The position numbers and the translations under genes are program-made. Under the pieces are notes generated by a model. It was not told the origin of the DNA, made no database searches, and saw only the letters and a list, made by a program, of their open reading frames with translations. Shown piece after piece: positions 6,291-8,313 of a stretch of 8,313 nucleotides of DNA. Position 1 is the first letter of the stretch. Each line of letters begins with the position of its first letter. Source of the DNA: GCA-2731375 sp046582635 (GTDB lineage Bacteria > Pseudomonadota > Alphaproteobacteria > GCA-2731375); contig JAYGEA010000051.1 in the NCBI GenBank assembly GCA_046582635.1, positions 1 through 8,313 of the forward strand, in the 5' to 3' direction.

Positions 6291-6378
6291 GATATTTACG
6301 AATCAATTCGTGATTGTCAATTAATTACATAAAAAAGACACAAAATAATTTTATAACAATAATAATTTGTAATTAAAA
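6291..6378. other. AT-rich intergenic island
   Basis: A sharp AT-rich block in a GC-rich background between the DUF2849 leader and the secreted-protein gene. It holds the distal promoter and a 9-bp inverted repeat, TTAATTACA (6321-6329) with TGTAATTAA (6368-6376). No gene is visible here. Confidence 0.5.
6292..6320 (-). promoter_or_regulatory. Distal promoter with a palindrome in the spacer
   Basis: Minus strand perfect -35 TTGACA (6315-6320), 17-bp spacer, and a poorer -10 AAATAT (6292-6297). The spacer contains the perfect inverted repeat ACGAAT-CA-ATTCGT (plus strand 6298-6311), the place where a repressor would exclude RNA polymerase. It would give a leader of about 230 nt before the DUF2849 gene and includes the SAM-II-like element. 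Confidence 0.4.
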
Positions 6379-6397
6379 GGCAAACCCGTGACTGCCT
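6373..6397 (-). terminator. Possible terminator after the secreted-protein gene
   Basis: About 18 bp past the stop codon, the minus strand has AGGCA (6393-6397) and TGCCT (6378-6382) as a 5-bp stem with a 10-nt loop, followed by TTTAATT. The stem is short, so confidence is modest. Confidence 0.4.
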
Positions 6398-6414
6398 CCA
6401 AGACCATGATGGCG

Positions 6415-6765
6415 TCAGGACGGTTTGTGTTTGGCTGGCAGGCTGGTATCGATTTTCATGCGCTGGCCATAGGCATGCACGCAGCCCAGACCGTTGGGCA
6501 TGAGTTCCACCAACGTCCAGGTGCCCAGGCGGGAGAGGAACAGTTCCACCCGGTGGCCATTTTCCAGCTCGGCCTGGGCAATGCGGTCCTCGCCATAGGC
6601 CCGCTCGAGATAATTGTTTAGGGTATTGTGGGCCAGACAGCTGACATCCATCATATCCGGCATTGCGGCCACCTGGGCCGCCGCCTGGGCCGCCACCTGG
6701 ATTGGCAATGCCAGTGCGAGGGGCACCGCAACAACGGCACTGAGGGCGCATTTGAGAAATGACAT
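6415..6765 (-). CDS. Small exported protein of unknown function
   Basis: A 116-residue protein from the ATG at 6765 (GAAAGG ribosome site 7-8 nt upstream). A GTG at 6828 extends the same frame but puts charged residues before the signal peptide and is rejected. Residues 1-26 are a typical Sec signal (MSFLK, then a hydrophobic Ala/Val/Leu core ending QVAAQA, with likely cleavage near 26), so the mature ~90 residues act in the periplasm or outside. The mature part has two cysteines (43 and 95) that could form a disulfide, a LERAYGE helix (53-59), and strands HRVELFLS, GTWTLVELMPNGLGCV and AYGQ. This strand pattern resembles small uncharacterised exported proteins of alphaproteobacteria, but I do not recognise a named family. 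It is 69 bp downstream of rlmB on the same strand and could share its transcript. Confidence 0.65.
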   Translation of the reverse strand: MSFLKCALSAVVAVPLALALPIQVAAQAAAQVAAMPDMMDVSCLAHNTLNNYLERAYGEDRIAQAELENGHRVELFLSRLGTWTLVELMPNGLGCVHAYGQRMKIDTSLPAKHKPS

Positions 6766-6834
6766 GATGATGCCTTTCGTTGCCTTGACCTCCCCATATG
6801 GGAACGCGGCAGCGGCATTAAAAGTCACATCGCC

Positions 6835-7671
6835 TCAATTGCTTGTGAAGGCCTGATAGGCAAGAAACAGCGCGATCGCGGCGGTGGCCGAGACATTCAG
6901 GCTTTCCATTTCAGAACTCATGGGCAGATGCACCAGGGTGTCGCAGTTTTTTTGCGTCAAGGGGCGCAAACCATCCCCCTCGGCCCCCAATACCAACGCC
7001 ACCCGGCCCGATAGAGAGATTTCCGTCAGCGCCTGACCTTCGCCCATGGCCAGGCCGTGCCGCCAGAAACCCACGCCGGCCAGCTGTTCCAGCGCGCGGG
7101 CCAAATTGCTGACGCGGACCAAGGGCACGGTTTCCAGGGCGCCGCTGGCCGCCTTGGCCAGGGCGCCGCCTTCCATCGGCGCGTTGCGGTCCTGCATGAT
7201 CACCGCCATGGCGCCGAAAGCCGCCGCCGAACGTAAAATGGCGCCAACATTGCGCGGGTCGCTGATCTGATCCAGCACCAGGACAACGCCATGGTCACTT
7301 TCGTCCGCCAATAATGTTTCCAGATCATGATTGCCCAGGGGCACGACCTGGGCGGCAATACCCTGATGCACGGAATCCAGGGGCAGTTGCTCCTCCAATC
7401 CGCGGCGGTCGACGATCTCGGGCTTTTGGTTGTGGTCGGGCGGATTGGCATCCGTCGTGCAAAGCAGACGCAGGACCTGCCGCTCCGGATTGGCGCAGGC
7501 GGCCTCCACCGCGTGCTGGCCATAAATCCAGTACGGCTCCCGCTGATTGCGGCCGCGGCGCGCGGTCGGCTTGTCGGGCCGGCCCTCGACCCAGCCTTCC
7601 CGCCGCCGGCCGCCATGTTTGCTGCCGTGCTTGCCGCCGTGCCGTCCACTTGTACGCTTGCGCCCTGCCAT
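6835..7671 (-). CDS. rlmB: 23S rRNA (guanosine-2251-2'-O)-methyltransferase, SpoU/TrmH family
   Basis: A SAM-dependent trefoil-knot RNA 2'-O-methyltransferase, most like RlmB, which modifies G2251 in the 23S rRNA P loop. Numbering from the ATG at 7671 (278 aa): a very basic Gly/Arg/His/Lys-rich tail (1-45), then an RNA-binding substrate domain beginning with YWIYGQHAVEAA and containing HQGIAAQV (from about 102). The SpoU domain has motif 1 DPRNVGAILRSAAAFG (Asn141 and Arg147), motif 2 LVLGAEGDGL (from about 226) and motif 3 MESLNVSATAAIAL (Glu256, Ser257, Asn259 region). All three knot motifs are intact. A TTG at 7707 extends the frame but has no support. The ATG at 7671 has no good Shine-Dalgarno and sits 8 bp from a possible -10 box, so a leaderless message is possible. 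A related tRNA TrmH-type target cannot be fully excluded. Confidence 0.9.
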   Translation of the reverse strand: MAGRKRTSGRHGGKHGSKHGGRRREGWVEGRPDKPTARRGRNQREPYWIYGQHAVEAACANPERQVLRLLCTTDANPPDHNQKPEIVDRRGLEEQLPLDSVHQGIAAQVVPLGNHDLETLLADESDHGVVLVLDQISDPRNVGAILRSAAAFGAMAVIMQDRNAPMEGGALAKAASGALETVPLVRVSNLARALEQLAGVGFWRHGLAMGEGQALTEISLSGRVALVLGAEGDGLRPLTQKNCDTLVHLPMSSEMESLNVSATAAIALFLAYQAFTSN

Positions 7672-7679
7672 GGCACCGC

Positions 7680-7707
7680 ATATAAAGCAGCACAGTTTGT
7701 AACGCAA
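7680..7707 (-). promoter_or_regulatory. Candidate rlmB promoter
   Basis: Minus strand -35 TTGCGT (7702-7707), a 16-bp spacer and -10 TTATAT (7680-7685). The -10 ends only 8 bp before the rlmB ATG, so transcription would begin at or next to the start codon. Confidence 0.4.
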
Positions 7708-7773
7708 TTACATCCGGCCCCGGACGGCGGGACGTAAAACACTAATGATGTGCTTTTTTCGCCTTTTTATGCA

Positions 7774-7801
7774 TTGACTTGGCGGTTTGAAAGGTACATA
7801 T
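7774..7801 (+). promoter_or_regulatory. Promoter of the tRNA-Tyr/tRNA-Gly/tuf unit
   Basis: -35 TTGACT (7774-7779), a 16-bp spacer and a -10-like ACATAT (7796-7801), about 36 bp before tRNA-Tyr. A 10-bp direct repeat TGGCGGTTTG occurs at 7780-7789 (inside the spacer) and 7819-7828 (transcribed leader). It is divergent to the rlmB promoter. Confidence 0.5.
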
Positions 7802-7836
7802 CAGCCCACCGCCGGGCGTGGCGGTTTGGTGTGTGC

Positions 7837-7921
7837 GGAGGGGTGCCTGAGTGGTTAAAAGGGATGGGCTGTAAACCCATTGGCTATGCCTACGTTGGTT
7901 CGAATCCAACCCTCTCCACCA
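7837..7921 (+). tRNA. tRNA-Tyr (anticodon GTA)
   Basis: An 85-nt class II tRNA with encoded CCA. The acceptor GGAGGGG (7837-7843) pairs with CCTCTCC (7911-7917, one G-T pair), A73 follows, and CCA is at 7919-7921. The anticodon stem is ATGGG/CCCAT around loop CTGTAAA with anticodon GTA at 7871-7873. The long variable arm spans 7881-7893, and the T arm is GTTGG-TTCGAAT-CCAAC. It is the first stable RNA of the unit leading to tuf. Confidence 0.96.
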
Positions 7922-7985
7922 CTCTGCTGATCCGAGGCGCGCGTTCGTGTGAGGCGTTAGGGCTAGGTTAGGTGGAGCCGTACTC

Positions 7986-8059
7986 GCGGGTGTAGCTCAG
8001 TGGTAGAGCCCCAGCCTTCCAAGCTGGTTACGCGGGTTCGATCCCCGCCACCCGCTCCA
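7986..8059 (+). tRNA. tRNA-Gly (anticodon TCC)
   Basis: A 74-nt tRNA with encoded CCA. The acceptor GCGGGTG (7986-7992) pairs with CACCCGC (8049-8055), the discriminator is T, and CCA is at 8057-8059. The anticodon stem CCAGC/GCTGG encloses CTTCCAA with anticodon TCC at 8018-8020. The T loop is TTCGATC. It lies 64 bp after tRNA-Tyr. The Tyr-Gly(TCC)-tuf order is shared with the E. coli tufB operon, here without the two Thr tRNAs. Confidence 0.96.
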
Positions 8060-8176
8060 GCCCGGCCGAAAGACGGATATGACGCCGAGACGACATGCTG
8101 CTGCGAAGACATGCCGAGAAGACATAGAGACGACGTAGAGACAAAAGTACGAAACTGACGTTCGGAGAACAAGCGA
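8060..8176 (+). other. tuf leader with degenerate GA-rich repeats
   Basis: A 117-bp gap between tRNA-Gly and tuf with no terminator-like hairpin plus T run, so tuf is likely cotranscribed with the tRNAs. It contains two 14-nt near-repeats (8084-8097 and 8113-8126, 12 of 14 matching) and further GAGACGAC copies (8087-8094 and 8127-8134). Its function is not evident. Confidence 0.4.
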
Positions 8177-8313
8177 ATGGCGAAGGCAAAATTTGAGCGT
8201 ACGAAGCCCCATTGCAACGTTGGCACGATTGGCCACGTTGATCATGGCAAGACGACGCTGACGGCGGCGATCACCAAGGTTCTGGCGGAATCCGGCGGGG
8301 CCGAGTTCACGGC
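8177..8313 (+). CDS. tuf: Elongation factor Tu, N-terminal part (runs off the right edge)
   Basis: EF-Tu, the GTPase that carries aminoacyl-tRNA to the ribosome. The 45 visible codons begin MAKAKFERTKPHCNVGTIGH and contain the G1/P-loop GHVDHGKT (Gly19-Thr26), followed by TLTAAITKVL. The start ATG at 8177 has GGAG at 8164-8167, 9 nt upstream. Location directly after two tRNA genes fits the tRNA-tuf operon. The rest of the G domain and domains II and III lie outside the window. Confidence 0.96.
   Translation, partial: MAKAKFERTKPHCNVGTIGHVDHGKTTLTAAITKVLAESGGAEFT

Noticed and set aside
6321..6376. 9-bp AT-only inverted repeat as a mobile-element end or origin
   Set aside because: AT-rich inverted repeats of this size arise easily by chance in such a tract; there is no transposase, iteron set or target duplication.
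6317..6751. 144-codon minus-strand frame overlapping the secreted protein
   Set aside because: Alternate frame of the gene at 6415-6765, lacking a signal peptide and running into the AT-rich non-coding island.

Overview
The window reads as chromosomal DNA from a GC-rich alphaproteobacterium, probably Rhodospirillales-like. The reasons are the DUF2849-cysI-cysH gene order, a SAM-II class riboswitch (a class best known from alphaproteobacteria), the dense minus-strand gene packing and the protein character. The taxon is an inference from these family signals. No search was run.

Layout, left to right. Positions 1-47 hold the first codons of an IS630-type transposase running off the left edge. 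Positions 82-6052 are one long minus-strand gene train. In transcription order it is DUF2849 protein, cysI (siroheme sulfite reductase), a cysH remnant, a rhodanese-domain protein, metZ (O-succinylhomoserine sulfhydrylase), a zinc-free MDR/quinone oxidoreductase and a BKACE-family (DUF849) enzyme. All gaps inside the train are short (1-39 bp, plus one overlap at cysI/cysH). Its leader (6053-6320) contains two sigma70-like promoters, two dyad symmetries, a SAM-II-like aptamer and a hairpin whose 5' arm could alternatively pair with the first gene's GTG start codon. Positions 6291-6378 form an AT-rich island. At 6415-6765 is a small secreted protein of unknown function, and at 6835-7671 the rRNA methyltransferase RlmB, both on the minus strand. 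From about 7774 rightwards the plus strand carries a stable-RNA/translation unit: promoter, tRNA-Tyr(GTA), tRNA-Gly(TCC) and the 5' end of tuf (EF-Tu), resembling the E. coli tRNA-tufB operon.

How it fits together: CysI makes sulfide from sulfite, and MetZ puts sulfide onto O-succinylhomoserine to make homocysteine, the precursor of methionine and SAM. A SAM-sensing leader in front of the train would let the end product restrain both sulfide production and its use. The striking defect is that cysH, which should supply sulfite from (phospho)adenylyl sulfate, has lost about its first 130 codons. What is left overlaps, out of frame, the 3' end of the cysI reading frame. Sulfate reduction should therefore be broken at this locus unless another copy exists or the junction is an assembly artefact.
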